Assembly (NCBI GenBank): GCA_934292805.1
Contig: CAKQXQ010000004.1
Location: 1-64,000, forward strand
DNA from: an uncultured Roseburia sp.
Lineage (GTDB): Bacteria > Bacillota > Clostridia > Lachnospirales > Lachnospiraceae
DNA length: 64,000 nt
Direction: 5' to 3'
Part shown: positions 34,403 through 44,213 of the stretch, in pieces
How the letters are laid out: the number at the start of each line of letters is the position of its first letter
How positions within the stretch are numbered: position 1 is the first letter of the stretch
Position numbers and translations under genes: made by a program
Notes under the pieces: generated by a model
What the model was told of the DNA's origin: nothing
Database searches by the model: none
What the model saw: only the letters and a program-made list of their open reading frames with translations

Positions 34403-35227
34403 ATGAATAAGAGAAATGGGTGGACAACTTTCTGGAAACAGAAACAATATCTGATCGCAGGTGCTCTCATTATTGTGGCAGCAGCCTGTATGACTGCTTT
34501 ATACAGTAAAGAGGAAGAGCAAAAGAGAATGGAACAGGAACAGAAATTTGCGGAAGAATTCCGTGCAGGTGAAGAGGTGGCTATGGAAGGAACAGAAGAA
34601 ATGCAGGAAGCATCTTCTGTGTTAAAACCGCGCGAAACCACAAATACAGAAACAGCGGAGATAGAAAAGCCGGATCATTCGGAAATCGCAGAAGATACTG
34701 CAGAAGAAATCGCAGAGAATCATGGAGAAGATACCGCAGAAGAAAACGCACAGAAATCAGAGGAAAAGGATACGGAAGCAGAGACAGTGGCGAATACGAA
34801 AGACAATCTGCATTTTATGGCAGAGAATGGTCTTATCTGGCCGATGGAAGGAAATGTGGTCATCGACTACAGCATGGATTCTACTGTATATTTTCCGACA
34901 CTGGACCAGTACCGTTACAATCCGGCTGTGATCATTGCAGGTGAAGTGAACAGCAAGGTGTACTCAGTGGCAAAAGGAAAAGTGGAGAGCATCGAGAACA
35001 ATGAAGTGACCGGATGCACCGTGACGATATCTCTGGGAGATGGATATGAGGCGGTCTATGGGCAGCTGAAAGAATTAAACTTTGATGTGGGAGACTATGT
35101 GGAAGCCGGACATGTGATCGGATATATAGGTGAGCCGACAAAGTATTTTTCAAGTGAAGGAAGCAATCTTTACTTTGAATTAAAAAAGGATGGAGAGCCG
35201 GTGGATCCGATTGTGTTTTTTGAGTGA
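34403..35227 (+). CDS. spoIIQ: SpoIIQ-like protein with degenerate LytM (M23) domain
   Basis: SpoIIQ sits in the forespore membrane and joins SpoIIIAH across the intermembrane space, keeping the engulfed forespore attached and fed. This 274-aa protein has one N-terminal helix (about 14-34), a long Glu-rich linker and a C-terminal LytM fold (VYSVAKGKVESI, YGQLKELNFDVGDYVEAG). The zinc residues are lost: the usual first His and Asp are replaced around YRYNPAVIIAG, and the final H-x-H reads NLYFEL. It should therefore not cut peptidoglycan, as in Bacillus subtilis SpoIIQ. The ATG at 34403 has only a weak GGTG site; an upstream TTG is less likely. Position after spoIID supports the call. Confidence 0.8.
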   Translation: MNKRNGWTTFWKQKQYLIAGALIIVAAACMTALYSKEEEQKRMEQEQKFAEEFRAGEEVAMEGTEEMQEASSVLKPRETTNTETAEIEKPDHSEIAEDTAEEIAENHGEDTAEENAQKSEEKDTEAETVANTKDNLHFMAENGLIWPMEGNVVIDYSMDSTVYFPTLDQYRYNPAVIIAGEVNSKVYSVAKGKVESIENNEVTGCTVTISLGDGYEAVYGQLKELNFDVGDYVEAGHVIGYIGEPTKYFSSEGSNLYFELKKDGEPVDPIVFFE

Positions 35228-35430
35228 TGCAGGATGGGAACTTTTTTCAGAAAACGTCATATGATAAGGTATCACAGGAAAATCCGCAATCGAAATAGAT
35301 TCTTACTTTTCTTTAAACCGGAGCTCTTTTTGAAAAATACTTTTCTTCGATTGCTTTTCATAGCAATATCCCAGCTTTCTTTTCTATGGAAAGCCGGGTA
35401 CATAGACCGGAAACAGTGCGAAACCGATAG
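35228..35430. other. Intergenic region after spoIIQ
   Basis: No gene was recognised in this AT-rich stretch. A small ATTGCT/AGCAAT hairpin lies near 35353-35370 and no clear terminator follows spoIIQ. Confidence 0.4.
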
Positions 35431-35459
35431 TTGACAAAAATAAGAGCTTGTGATAATAT
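35431..35459 (+). promoter_or_regulatory. Promoter of the DEAD-box helicase gene
   Basis: TTGACA (35431-35436) and TAATAT (35454-35459) are 17 bp apart, with TG before the -10 box (extended -10). Confidence 0.78.
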
Positions 35460-35465
35460 CAAAAA

Positions 35466-35630
35466 CTGTGCGTTTGTACAAAATGAAAAATTAAATGAAA
35501 CAATGTGTTTGGGGGCGCATTTTATGGCGTCCCTATAATTTTGCACAGATATGGGATCTGTGTATGCGATAAAGAGGTTCATGCGGCGAGAATGAGGACA
35601 TTTTATCGCAGTGTGAATGAAAGGAAAAAT
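35466..35630 (+). promoter_or_regulatory. Structured 5' leader of the helicase mRNA
   Basis: The leader of about 165 nt contains a GC hairpin at 35511-35533, a perfect 7-bp hairpin (35544-35550 with 35556-35562) and a perfect 9-bp stem (35565-35573 with 35602-35610) that closes a 28-nt loop. The ribosome binding site follows the last stem. Such a leader could give temperature or helicase feedback control, as in cold-shock genes, but no known element was recognised. Confidence 0.5.
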
Positions 35631-37226
35631 ATGGAAACAGTAAGATTTGACGAATTAGATTTATACCCACAGGTACTTCGTGCCGTGAAAGAGATGGGTT
35701 TTGAAGAGGCAACTCCGATCCAGAGCCAGGCGATCCCGGTTGTTATGTCCGGTGTTGACGTGATCGGCCAGGCTCAGACAGGGACAGGAAAAACAGCTTC
35801 TTTCGGAATTCCGGTTCTGCACAAAGTAGATCCAAATAACAAAAAGACACAGGTGATCATCCTCTCTCCGACCAGAGAGCTTGCTATTCAGGTATCCGAA
35901 GAGATCCGTAAACTGAGCAAGTATATGCACGGTGTAAAAATCCTTCCGGTTTATGGTGGACAGGATATTAACCGCCAGATCAAAGCATTAAAAGGCGGTG
36001 CGCAGATTATCATCGGTACACCGGGGCGTGTGATGGATCATCTCCGCAGAAAAACAATCCGTTGTGAAGCAGTCAACACAATTGTTCTGGATGAAGCAGA
36101 TGAGATGCTGAATATGGGATTCCGTGAGGATATTGAGACAATCCTTGAGTATATTCCGGAAGAGGGAAGACAGACAGTTCTTTTCTCAGCAACTATGCCA
36201 AAACCAATTTTAGACATTACAAGAAAGTATCAGCATGATGCAGTAACCATTAAAGTAGTGAAAAAGGAACTGACAGTTCCAAGCATCGAACAGTATTATT
36301 ATGACGTAAAACGCAAGGATAAGACAGAAGTTCTGACAAGACTGTTAGATTACTACAACCCAAAGCTTTCACTGGTATTCTGTAATACAAAGAAAATGGT
36401 TGATGAGCTTTCCGAAGAGTTAAAGAGCCGCGGATACATGGCAGAAGGACTGCACGGAGATATGAAGCAGGCACAGCGTGACCGCGTTATGAAGGCGTTC
36501 CGAAGCGGACGTGTGGAAATCCTGATTGCGACAGACGTTGCTGCCAGAGGTATCGATGTAGATGACGTCGAGGCAGTCTTTAACTATGATATTCCACAGG
36601 ATGACGAGTACTATGTACACCGTATCGGACGTACCGGACGTGCAGGACGTACCGGACGTGCTTTTACTTTCGTAAAAGGAAAAGAAGTTTACAAATTAAA
36701 AGATATTATGCGTTACTGCAAGACAAAGATCTATGCGATGCCGGTTCCATCATCTGATGATGTGGCCCAGATTAAGGCTGAGAAGGTGATGCAGGGAATC
36801 GGAGAGATCATTGAGAATGAAGATCTGAAGGAAATGATCGAGATCATTGAGCGTCAGGTGAATGATGCTGATTATACAGCAATGGATATTGCAGCAGCAT
36901 TCTTAAAACAGGCACTTGGCCAGGTGAGTCTTGAAAACGACCATGACAACAGCGAGATTGACTGGGACAATACCGGAGCCGAGGAAGGCATGGTCCGCCT
37001 TTTCATTAATATCGGAAAGAAAGACCGCGTAAAACCGGGAGATATTTTAGGTGCGATCGCAGGTGAATCCGGAATGCCTGGAAAGCTTGTTGGTGCGATC
37101 GATATGTATGATAAATATACATTCGTGGAAGTACCTCGCGAATATGGAAAAGAAGTACTGGAAGCAATGAAAAATGTAAAAATCAAAGGACGTTCCGTAA
37201 ATATGGAACCGGCGAATCAGAAATAA
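35631..37226 (+). CDS. deaD: DEAD-box RNA helicase with DbpA RNA-binding domain
   Basis: This 531-aa ATP-dependent RNA helicase contains the Q motif (EATPIQSQAIPVV), P-loop AQTGTGKT, DEAD box, SAT motif and the C-terminal ARGIDVD and HRIGRTGRAGRTGRA motifs. The last about 80 residues (from MVRLFINIGKKDRVKPGDI) form the DbpA-type RNA-binding domain seen in DeaD/CsdA and DbpA proteins. It unwinds structured RNA in ribosome assembly and cold adaptation. The ATG at 35631 has AAAGGA upstream; a longer frame without a good site reaches back into the leader. A strong terminator follows. Confidence 0.92.
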   Translation: METVRFDELDLYPQVLRAVKEMGFEEATPIQSQAIPVVMSGVDVIGQAQTGTGKTASFGIPVLHKVDPNNKKTQVIILSPTRELAIQVSEEIRKLSKYMHGVKILPVYGGQDINRQIKALKGGAQIIIGTPGRVMDHLRRKTIRCEAVNTIVLDEADEMLNMGFREDIETILEYIPEEGRQTVLFSATMPKPILDITRKYQHDAVTIKVVKKELTVPSIEQYYYDVKRKDKTEVLTRLLDYYNPKLSLVFCNTKKMVDELSEELKSRGYMAEGLHGDMKQAQRDRVMKAFRSGRVEILIATDVAARGIDVDDVEAVFNYDIPQDDEYYVHRIGRTGRAGRTGRAFTFVKGKEVYKLKDIMRYCKTKIYAMPVPSSDDVAQIKAEKVMQGIGEIIENEDLKEMIEIIERQVNDADYTAMDIAAAFLKQALGQVSLENDHDNSEIDWDNTGAEEGMVRLFINIGKKDRVKPGDILGAIAGESGMPGKLVGAIDMYDKYTFVEVPREYGKEVLEAMKNVKIKGRSVNMEPANQK

Positions 37227-37236
37227 TATTCTGGCA

Positions 37237-37287
37237 AAAACAGGCTGCCGCTAAGCGATTTATAGTCGCTTAGCGGCAGCCTGTTTT
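37237..37287 (+). terminator. Strong intrinsic terminator
   Basis: A perfect 22-bp stem (37237-37258 with 37266-37287, 7-nt loop) including terminal A/T tracts ends the helicase gene. Confidence 0.92.
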
Positions 37288-37291
37288 GAGG

Positions 37292-37322
37292 ATTAAGATT
37301 ATAAAATTCATCAAATCTTAAT
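37292..37322. promoter_or_regulatory. Inverted repeat upstream of the OmpR-type operon
   Basis: A perfect 9-bp inverted repeat ATTAAGATT/AATCTTAAT (37292-37300 and 37314-37322) lies just upstream of the -35 box and could be the regulator's own binding site. Confidence 0.5.
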
Positions 37323-37333
37323 GTTTTTCCTCA

Positions 37334-37362
37334 TTGGAAGTTCATAAAGAATCCGCTACAAT
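37334..37362 (+). promoter_or_regulatory. Promoter of the OmpR-type two-component operon
   Basis: TTGGAA (37334-37339) and TACAAT (37357-37362) are 17 bp apart. Confidence 0.65.
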
Positions 37363-37403
37363 AGGATTATGATCATAAGAAGTTCGAATCCGGAGGAGAG
37401 AAA

Positions 37404-38090
37404 ATGTATAATATATTGGTGTGTGATGATGAAAAGGATATTGTTTCTGCACTGAAGATATATCTGACTGCAGATGGTTATCAGGTGTTTGAAGCATATG
37501 ACGGAATACAGGCACTGGAGATTTTGAAAAAGCAGGAAATCCATCTTGTACTGATGGATATTATGATGCCAAGGCTGGATGGAATCTCTGCAATGGTAAA
37601 AATCCGGGAGATCAGTAATGTGCCGGTAATCCTTCTGACAGCAAAAAGTGAGGACACAGACAAGGTTCTCGGACTTACAGTTGGTGCAGATGATTATGTG
37701 ACAAAGCCTTTCAATACGGTAGAATTACAGGCGAGAGTGAAGTCGCAGCTGAGACGGTACATGCAGCTTGGCGGCGGCAATGCAAAACAGGACATGATCG
37801 TTATCGGCGGTATTGAGTTGAACGACAAGACGAAAGAAGTGACATTAGACGGAGAAAAAGTATCTCTCACAAGGACAGAATACGATATCTTAAAGCTTCT
37901 GATGGAACATCCGGGACAGGTATTTTCGCCAAACGAGATTTATGAGAAAGTCTGGAATGATAATCCTTTCCGGAATGAAAATACAGTGGCAGTCCACATC
38001 AGACACCTGCGTGAAAAGGTAGAGTATAATCCGGCGGAACCAAGGCATTTGAAAGTTGTCTGGGGAAGAGGATATAAGATGGAAGAATAG
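37404..38090 (+). CDS. OmpR-family response regulator
   Basis: This 228-aa protein has a receiver domain (acidic CDDEKD, phospho-acceptor Asp in LVLMDIMMPRLDG, conserved Lys in DDYVTKPFNTVE) and a winged-helix OmpR-type DNA-binding domain (LTRTEYDILKLLMEHPGQVF and the late HLKVVWGRGYKM). CCGGAGGAG precedes the ATG. It lies 16 bp before the kinase gene and should be its partner. Confidence 0.93.
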   Translation: MYNILVCDDEKDIVSALKIYLTADGYQVFEAYDGIQALEILKKQEIHLVLMDIMMPRLDGISAMVKIREISNVPVILLTAKSEDTDKVLGLTVGADDYVTKPFNTVELQARVKSQLRRYMQLGGGNAKQDMIVIGGIELNDKTKEVTLDGEKVSLTRTEYDILKLLMEHPGQVFSPNEIYEKVWNDNPFRNENTVAVHIRHLREKVEYNPAEPRHLKVVWGRGYKMEE

Positions 38091-38106
38091 TTGTAGGAGC
38101 AGTTAC

Positions 38107-40629
38107 ATGAAGAATTTTAAATATTCGTTTGCGTCAAAAATTATAGCGTGGATCTTAGTTACGATATCCGGCTGTGCGTTACTTGGCAGTATAGCCGGGG
38201 CATATTATATAAACGAGAGCGGTTATTATGAGAAGAGCCCGGATGAGATACGTGAAGAAAAGTTTGACAGTATCAGCAGGCGATATTCCGCGTATGCACT
38301 GATCAATATTGGAAATGGTGTGAACGAAGCATATTTTGCCGATAAGAATTTCAGATATGGGATCGTTGAAGCTGCTGATTATGAGCAGCTTCAGCGGATG
38401 GATTTAAATGACAGTGAAATCTATGTGGAGCGTAATTTTACAGATTCTGTAGAACTGGATTCACTGACAGTATTCCAGTGCTATATCAGTGACGACACAT
38501 TTATTTACGCAGATGACAGTCTCTTTGGGTCTTATTACATTTCAAACAGCAATGTGTCTTATGATACGGTAAAGATTTCAGAGTATGTATATGATACAGA
38601 TAATGGAATTTATTATTATCTGTTGGATGACGGAAGATATTTTCCGATTGACAGAATAGAATATGAATTGTATGCTCCGGATTTCGGATATGACGATATT
38701 TATTATTATAAATATCATCCGGATGATAAAAAATACTACAATGTGACCAGGTCGGATGAGGAAACATCGGCTGATTCCGGGAATGAAAATGATACGCGAT
38801 TCCGTATTCTGATGATACCTTACGAAGGAATAGAAGAGGAAGTCTGTAAGAAGGCAACGGAGATCCTTGAGAGAGAAAGTATAACACAGGCAGATTTTGC
38901 AAAAGAAGAGGTCGCATTCTACCAGCAGGCGTCCATATATAATATTCCGGAAATGGGAGTGAAAAACGGATGGACGAATGTGGATACCACATTATTGCCA
39001 TATACATTAAGAAAAGATGTATTGCTAAACAGAGTGGATTACGTTTACAGTGACACAACGACTTTAAAAACAGTGCGTGGTGAAGAGGGAAAGAATTATT
39101 ATGTAATCTCTTATGCGCAGGATCCGCTTGTGAAGAAAGAGAATGTAAGCCTCTGGGGAAATGATCTCTATGTTCAGACGGATTATCTGCTTGGGATTGC
39201 GGATGAATTCAAATATGGTGTGTATGTGATCGCCGGAATCAGTTTTCTCATATTTGCAGCCAGCATCTATTACCTGTTTGCATCAGCCGGCCGCAGGAAA
39301 GATTCAGAAGAAATCGAACTTGGATTTTTCAACCGTATCCCATGGGAAATAGTAACGATTAGCTGCATGATAATTGTAATATTTTTATATATCATCATAA
39401 GAGAGCTGTCTTATCAGGTAATACACAGTACCATCGTTTTTTATGGAACAGGAGCCGGATTTTTGCTGCTTTGCATAGCATGGATACTGCTCTGGTATGC
39501 ATTGGATTTTGCTGTGCGTTTAAAGGCTGGAAAATGGTATAGGAATACTCTTTTTTATAAGATATGCAAGGGAATCATGCATATGTGGAACAAAGTAGGC
39601 GAGAATATTTCTATTTTGTGGAAAGGAATCTTCCTGTTTATCCTGTTTAATCTGTTGGAAATCGTTTTATTTATGACATTTGATGTCATCAGCTATGGCA
39701 GAATTATGGTAATCTGGCTTTTGGAGAAGGCAGTAATTTTTGTCGGTGGAATACTTCTGCTGATTCAGATGAAGAGGCTGAAGGATGGTGGAAAGCACAT
39801 TGCCGATGGAGATACTCAGTATACAATTGATACTGCACATATGATTCCGGCATTGAGGGAGCATGGAGAGACATTAAACCGGATCAATGAGGGTGTTTCT
39901 AAAGCGGTTGATGCAAGGATGAAGAGCGAACGGTTTAAGACAGAACTGATCACCAACGTGTCCCATGATATCAAGACACCGCTTACCTCGATCATTAATT
40001 ATGTGGACTTATTGGAAAAGGAAGAGGTCAGCAGCGAAAATGCGAAAGAGTATCTCGAAGTCCTGGAAAGACAGTCCGCAAGACTGAAAAAGCTGATCGA
40101 AGATCTGATCGAGGCATCGAAGGCATCCAGTGGAGCACTTTCCGTTAATCTGGAAAAACTGGAGGCAGGAGTTTTCCTGGTACAGACGGTTGGTGAGTTT
40201 GAAGAGAAAACGAGACAGAATCAGCTGGAACTTTTGATCAGGAAACCGGAAGAAATGGTTTACATAATGGCTGATGGAAGACATTTCTGGCGAGTGATCG
40301 ACAACCTGATGAACAATATATGCAAATATGCACAGCCGCTGACCAGAGTTTATATTAATCTGGAGCAGACAGAGGGGAAAGTACGGATTATATTCATGAA
40401 TACCTCCAAATATCCACTTAATATTTCAAGCGAGGAGCTCATGGAGCGTTTTGTCCGCGGAGACAGTTCCAGAAATACAGAAGGAAACGGACTGGGTCTC
40501 TCAATCGCAGGAAGCCTGATGGAGCTGATGAAAGGTGAGATGAAGCTTTCGGTAGAAGGTGATCTGTTTAAAGTAACGCTCGAATTTGACAGGGTAGAGG
40601 GAAATCAGGATACATTGGAAAATAAGTAA
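38107..40629 (+). CDS. Large multi-helix sensor histidine kinase
   Basis: The ATG at 38107 follows GTAGGAG. The 840-aa kinase has one helix near residue 12-32, an extracellular region of about 340 residues rich in Tyr and Asp with no recognised sensor domain, then five or so membrane helices (about 375-560), and a cytoplasmic HisKA domain with NVSHDIKTPLTS and a HATPase domain with NNICKYAQPL and NGLGLSIAGSL. The several central helices after a large outside domain are unusual for OmpR-type partners. It is predicted to phosphorylate the regulator encoded directly upstream. The signal is unknown. Confidence 0.88.
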   Translation: MKNFKYSFASKIIAWILVTISGCALLGSIAGAYYINESGYYEKSPDEIREEKFDSISRRYSAYALINIGNGVNEAYFADKNFRYGIVEAADYEQLQRMDLNDSEIYVERNFTDSVELDSLTVFQCYISDDTFIYADDSLFGSYYISNSNVSYDTVKISEYVYDTDNGIYYYLLDDGRYFPIDRIEYELYAPDFGYDDIYYYKYHPDDKKYYNVTRSDEETSADSGNENDTRFRILMIPYEGIEEEVCKKATEILERESITQADFAKEEVAFYQQASIYNIPEMGVKNGWTNVDTTLLPYTLRKDVLLNRVDYVYSDTTTLKTVRGEEGKNYYVISYAQDPLVKKENVSLWGNDLYVQTDYLLGIADEFKYGVYVIAGISFLIFAASIYYLFASAGRRKDSEEIELGFFNRIPWEIVTISCMIIVIFLYIIIRELSYQVIHSTIVFYGTGAGFLLLCIAWILLWYALDFAVRLKAGKWYRNTLFYKICKGIMHMWNKVGENISILWKGIFLFILFNLLEIVLFMTFDVISYGRIMVIWLLEKAVIFVGGILLLIQMKRLKDGGKHIADGDTQYTIDTAHMIPALREHGETLNRINEGVSKAVDARMKSERFKTELITNVSHDIKTPLTSIINYVDLLEKEEVSSENAKEYLEVLERQSARLKKLIEDLIEASKASSGALSVNLEKLEAGVFLVQTVGEFEEKTRQNQLELLIRKPEEMVYIMADGRHFWRVIDNLMNNICKYAQPLTRVYINLEQTEGKVRIIFMNTSKYPLNISSEELMERFVRGDSSRNTEGNGLGLSIAGSLMELMKGEMKLSVEGDLFKVTLEFDRVEGNQDTLENK

Positions 40630-40693
40630 TAACTCACATGCAAAATAAATGAAAAAAAGAATCTTCTTTTTGAAAGTCTCTTTTGAAAGAATC

Positions 40694-40702
40694 TGTTATA
40701 CT
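40694..40702 (+). promoter_or_regulatory. Extended -10 promoter of the YesM-type kinase
   Basis: TGTTATACT is an extended -10 box (TG-N-TATACT). No good -35 box was found at the usual distance. Confidence 0.4.
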
Positions 40703-40735
40703 TTATATAGCAGATATTTCAGGGAGGCTTTTTGC

Positions 40736-42445
40736 ATGAAAAAGAAATCTTTGATCGAGAGAACAATTTTTTTGAGTGTTATACAGTGTATTCTTTTGCT
40801 GGCAGTGTTTGTAATGTATTTGATGATATCTTATCGGACTGCAGCGGACAGTCTGGAAAAGAATATGCACAATCTGATGCAGATATATGGAAAAGAACTG
40901 GAAGGCAAGATCGATAATGCAGATATGCTGTTAGAGAGATTGATTTATAAAAATACTGACTATGATATGTTACAGAGTCCGGAGGAAAATGATCGATATT
41001 ATGCATCTGTCAAAGTGAAGGATTTTATTGAAGAGCAGACAGCATATGATTATTATATTGACGCTGTTGTTGTGGCAGAAAGCGAATACGGATCCTGCCT
41101 GGATTATGAGAATACTGCAATAAAGCTTGCCGACAAAGAAGCTCTGCGTCAGTTCACGAAGGACGGTGCAAAAAAAGGAAGGGCGAAGGCCGAGTGGACA
41201 GTGGCACAAATTGGTTCAAAGACTTATATTTATAAAATGAATGTATGGCAGGGAAAAGCAGTTGGTATTTTTATGTCAGTGGATCATTTTATGGAGAATG
41301 CATCAAAGAGCGATTTCGAGAAAATAAGTCTGCTTCTTACAGACAGTGATACCAGAATATGGGCGGAATTCGGCAATAAAATGGAACAGGTGAATGTCGG
41401 AGAAGAATGGAAAGAAACAACATCAGGAAGAATGAGAGGAACCTGTTATCAGCTGGCAGGCGGAAGACTGAACGTCTATGCATATATCAGTCTGTCAGAA
41501 ATTGTTGGACAGATCCGTCTGAATATGATATTAATGATGCTGGTAATTATTATTCTGGCAGCATTTTCTGTACTGGTGATCAACTATCTTAGAAGAGAGA
41601 TGATCGTTCCGATGAGTCATATGCAAAAAAGCATGGAGCTGATGGGAGCAGAGGATTATTCACTTCGGATCACAGAAGAATACAGGAACAAAGAATTTAC
41701 ATTATTAAAAGATACATTTAATCATCTGATGGATGAAATTGTGAATTTGAAAATCGAGAGCTACGAGAAACAGATCGATCTTCAGGAAACAGAATTAAAA
41801 TGTGTAAAACTCCAGATCCGTCCGCATTTCTTCCTGAATGCGATGACAACGATCTCGAGTCTGAGCCAGCAGGGCAGGAATCCGGAGATACAGCAGTATA
41901 TTGCCGCATTATCTAAAAATATCCGTTATATGTTCCGTTCCGGTCTGCATACGGTCACGCTTGGAGAGGAAATCCGTCATGTGGAAAACTATTTCGAAAT
42001 GCAGGAATTGAAATATCCAAACTGTGTATTCTATTTTTCGGATGTGCCAAAAGAACTGGAGAACTGGAGAATCCCGCAGATGCTGATCCATACAATTATT
42101 GAGAATGAATATAAATATGCGGTATCAGTAGATCATATGCTTACCATATTGATCAAGGCAAGCATGACAACCCTTGATAATGAAGAAATGTTAATGCTGG
42201 AAATTGAGGATGATGGAGAGGGGTATCCAGAGGAATTCATGGAAGAATTTTCAAAAGATACTTCGACTGTAACAACATCAGGAGAACGCGTCGGGTTACA
42301 TAGCATAAAGCGGATGATGGAGCTTATGTATGAGAGAAAAGGTCTGTTTTTGGTCAGCAATATCATACCGCACGGATGTAAAAATACATTCTATATACCG
42401 AAATACGCAGTGCATGAGCTTACGGGAAATCACAGCGTAGAATAG
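40736..42445 (+). CDS. YesM-type sensor histidine kinase
   Basis: The ATG at 40736 follows GGGAGG. The 569-aa protein has two membrane helices (about 15-38 and 265-290) around an extracellular sensor region of about 220 residues, a HAMP-like segment, and a His_kinase/HATPase module with the phospho-acceptor in LQIRPHFFLNAMTT and the N-box IENEYKYAV. This class, paired with AraC-type regulators, usually controls sugar uptake genes. The next gene is that partner, and the ABC importer that follows is the likely target. Confidence 0.88.
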   Translation: MKKKSLIERTIFLSVIQCILLLAVFVMYLMISYRTAADSLEKNMHNLMQIYGKELEGKIDNADMLLERLIYKNTDYDMLQSPEENDRYYASVKVKDFIEEQTAYDYYIDAVVVAESEYGSCLDYENTAIKLADKEALRQFTKDGAKKGRAKAEWTVAQIGSKTYIYKMNVWQGKAVGIFMSVDHFMENASKSDFEKISLLLTDSDTRIWAEFGNKMEQVNVGEEWKETTSGRMRGTCYQLAGGRLNVYAYISLSEIVGQIRLNMILMMLVIIILAAFSVLVINYLRREMIVPMSHMQKSMELMGAEDYSLRITEEYRNKEFTLLKDTFNHLMDEIVNLKIESYEKQIDLQETELKCVKLQIRPHFFLNAMTTISSLSQQGRNPEIQQYIAALSKNIRYMFRSGLHTVTLGEEIRHVENYFEMQELKYPNCVFYFSDVPKELENWRIPQMLIHTIIENEYKYAVSVDHMLTILIKASMTTLDNEEMLMLEIEDDGEGYPEEFMEEFSKDTSTVTTSGERVGLHSIKRMMELMYERKGLFLVSNIIPHGCKNTFYIPKYAVHELTGNHSVE

Positions 42446-42523
42446 AAATCTGGTTGCACAGAGAAAAAAGATAGAAAAACAGAAAAAGGCATCTGAAAGG
42501 ATGCCTGTAACAGGAGAGAAAAA

Positions 42524-44101
42524 ATGCAGGTACTGATCGTAGATGATGACATGGCGACTGTAGACGTAATACAAAACACAGTGAATTGGAAGATGCTGGA
42601 AGTATCACGTGTTTATACCGCATATAATATCAGCAGTGCGAAGAAAATCTTATTGGAAAATCCGATTGATGTCATTATCAGTGATATCGAAATGCCACAG
42701 GGATCCGGACTGGATCTGCTGGAGTGGTTCAGGGAGCAGGAGCTTCCGGGGAAATTCTTGCTGCTTACCTGTCATGAAAGCTTTGATTATGCAACTTATG
42801 CGATCAAATATCATGCATCAGAGTATTTACTGAAGCCTTTTGATGTCAATGTAATGGAAGCAGCACTGAAAAAAATCATACAGAAAATCCGTGAAGAACG
42901 TCTGCTGTTAGAGAACAGCGAGCTTGGGAAATGGGCGAAACAAAATCAGAAGCAGCTGCTTCTTACATTCTGGAATCAGCTTCTGAGCGGGCATATTTCC
43001 GAAAAAGAGCAGGCAATCCGCGAGGAGATTTCAGACAGAAGACTAAGGATCAATGCGGATGCCTCATACCAGCTTGTGATCACAAAAATTTCAAATCTGG
43101 AAAAAGAGAAAGAGAAGATGAATCCGGATCTGATGCTTTTTGTTATGGAAAATATCCATTCGGAAATATTATGTGGAAATCCGGACAATAATTCGGTTGT
43201 TTCTATGGATTATAAGGGATACTACATTTTTGCTTCCATCTGTGAGGTAAAAGCAGACAGCAGGCTGGAAGAGAAATGTGAAGATTTAAGAAGAAATTTT
43301 AAACAGATTTTTTCAGCTGATATCACGATCTGCATCAGCAGGAAATGCCATATCACCGAATTTTATCAGGTATTCCATCATGATATTAATCTCATTGAAG
43401 GAAATGTGGGAGCATACGGAACCTGTTTTAAAGAAGAAGACAGTGCAGATATCGAAAGAACAGCACAGACAGTTCTGGAACTGGAAAAACTGATTACATT
43501 TCTTGAAAATAAAAGGAAGATGGAGTTTTTAAGTTACCTGAAGACACAATTAAGCGACAGGGAATATCGGAAAATATTAAACGAGCATGTGCTCCGTCAG
43601 GCAAAAGAAGAAATCCAGCAGTCGCTGTATATTTATCTGGCAAAAAAGGAAATTCCGGCAGCCGGGCTTTTTTCAAATGAGAATCTAAGCATTTTGTGCC
43701 AGAAAGCGTCACAGTCTGTAATCGATATGATTCGTTGGGTGAGCTTTTTACTGGATTGTACATTCGAGTATGAAGAGAACGTGCAAAAGCAGTATACACT
43801 GGGAGAAAAGATCCACCAGTATATCAAAGAGCATTATAAAGAAGATATCGGTAGAAATGAACTCGCGGAGGAATTTCATCTTGCACCGGAATATTTATCG
43901 AAAACATATAAAAAGCAAATGGGCGTCAACTTAAAAGATACAATTGCAGAATGCCGGATTGAAGAAGCAAAACGCCTGTTAGAGCGTGGGGAACGTGTCA
44001 GTGATGTGGCTGAAGAAGTTGGATTTGATAATTTTACCTATTTTTCTACGATGTTTAAGAAATACACCGGCATCACACCAAATCAATATCGCAAAAAATA
44101 G
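42524..44101 (+). CDS. YesN-type response regulator with AraC domain
   Basis: The 525-aa protein begins with a receiver domain (VDDDMA, phospho-acceptor in VIISDIEMP, Lys in YLLKPFDV), has a long central region, and ends with an AraC-type double helix-turn-helix (from about residue 425, EDIGRNELAEEFHLAPEY and FDNFTYFSTMFKKYTGITP). CAGGAGAG precedes the ATG. It probably activates the ABC transporter genes that follow after the terminator. Confidence 0.92.
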   Translation: MQVLIVDDDMATVDVIQNTVNWKMLEVSRVYTAYNISSAKKILLENPIDVIISDIEMPQGSGLDLLEWFREQELPGKFLLLTCHESFDYATYAIKYHASEYLLKPFDVNVMEAALKKIIQKIREERLLLENSELGKWAKQNQKQLLLTFWNQLLSGHISEKEQAIREEISDRRLRINADASYQLVITKISNLEKEKEKMNPDLMLFVMENIHSEILCGNPDNNSVVSMDYKGYYIFASICEVKADSRLEEKCEDLRRNFKQIFSADITICISRKCHITEFYQVFHHDINLIEGNVGAYGTCFKEEDSADIERTAQTVLELEKLITFLENKRKMEFLSYLKTQLSDREYRKILNEHVLRQAKEEIQQSLYIYLAKKEIPAAGLFSNENLSILCQKASQSVIDMIRWVSFLLDCTFEYEENVQKQYTLGEKIHQYIKEHYKEDIGRNELAEEFHLAPEYLSKTYKKQMGVNLKDTIAECRIEEAKRLLERGERVSDVAEEVGFDNFTYFSTMFKKYTGITPNQYRKK

Positions 44102-44129
44102 AGAATCTGTCCGGGATTCTCTTTTTTTT
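44100..44129 (+). terminator. Intrinsic terminator
   Basis: An 8-bp stem AGAGAATC (44100-44107) pairs with 44115-44122 and is followed by a long T-tract. It overlaps the stop codon of the YesN-type gene. Confidence 0.85.
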
Positions 44130-44213
44130 GAAAAATTATGTCCTGTTTTTAAAAGAAAGCGTAAATTTTTTTTGTTAAATTAGTATTATCAAAAAAAGAG
44201 GAGGGTTTTTCAG

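Noticed and set aside
35505..35630. N-terminal extension of the DEAD-box helicase
   Set aside because: The extension overlaps the structured leader and lacks a good start with ribosome binding site. Helicases of this family begin close to the ATG at 35631.
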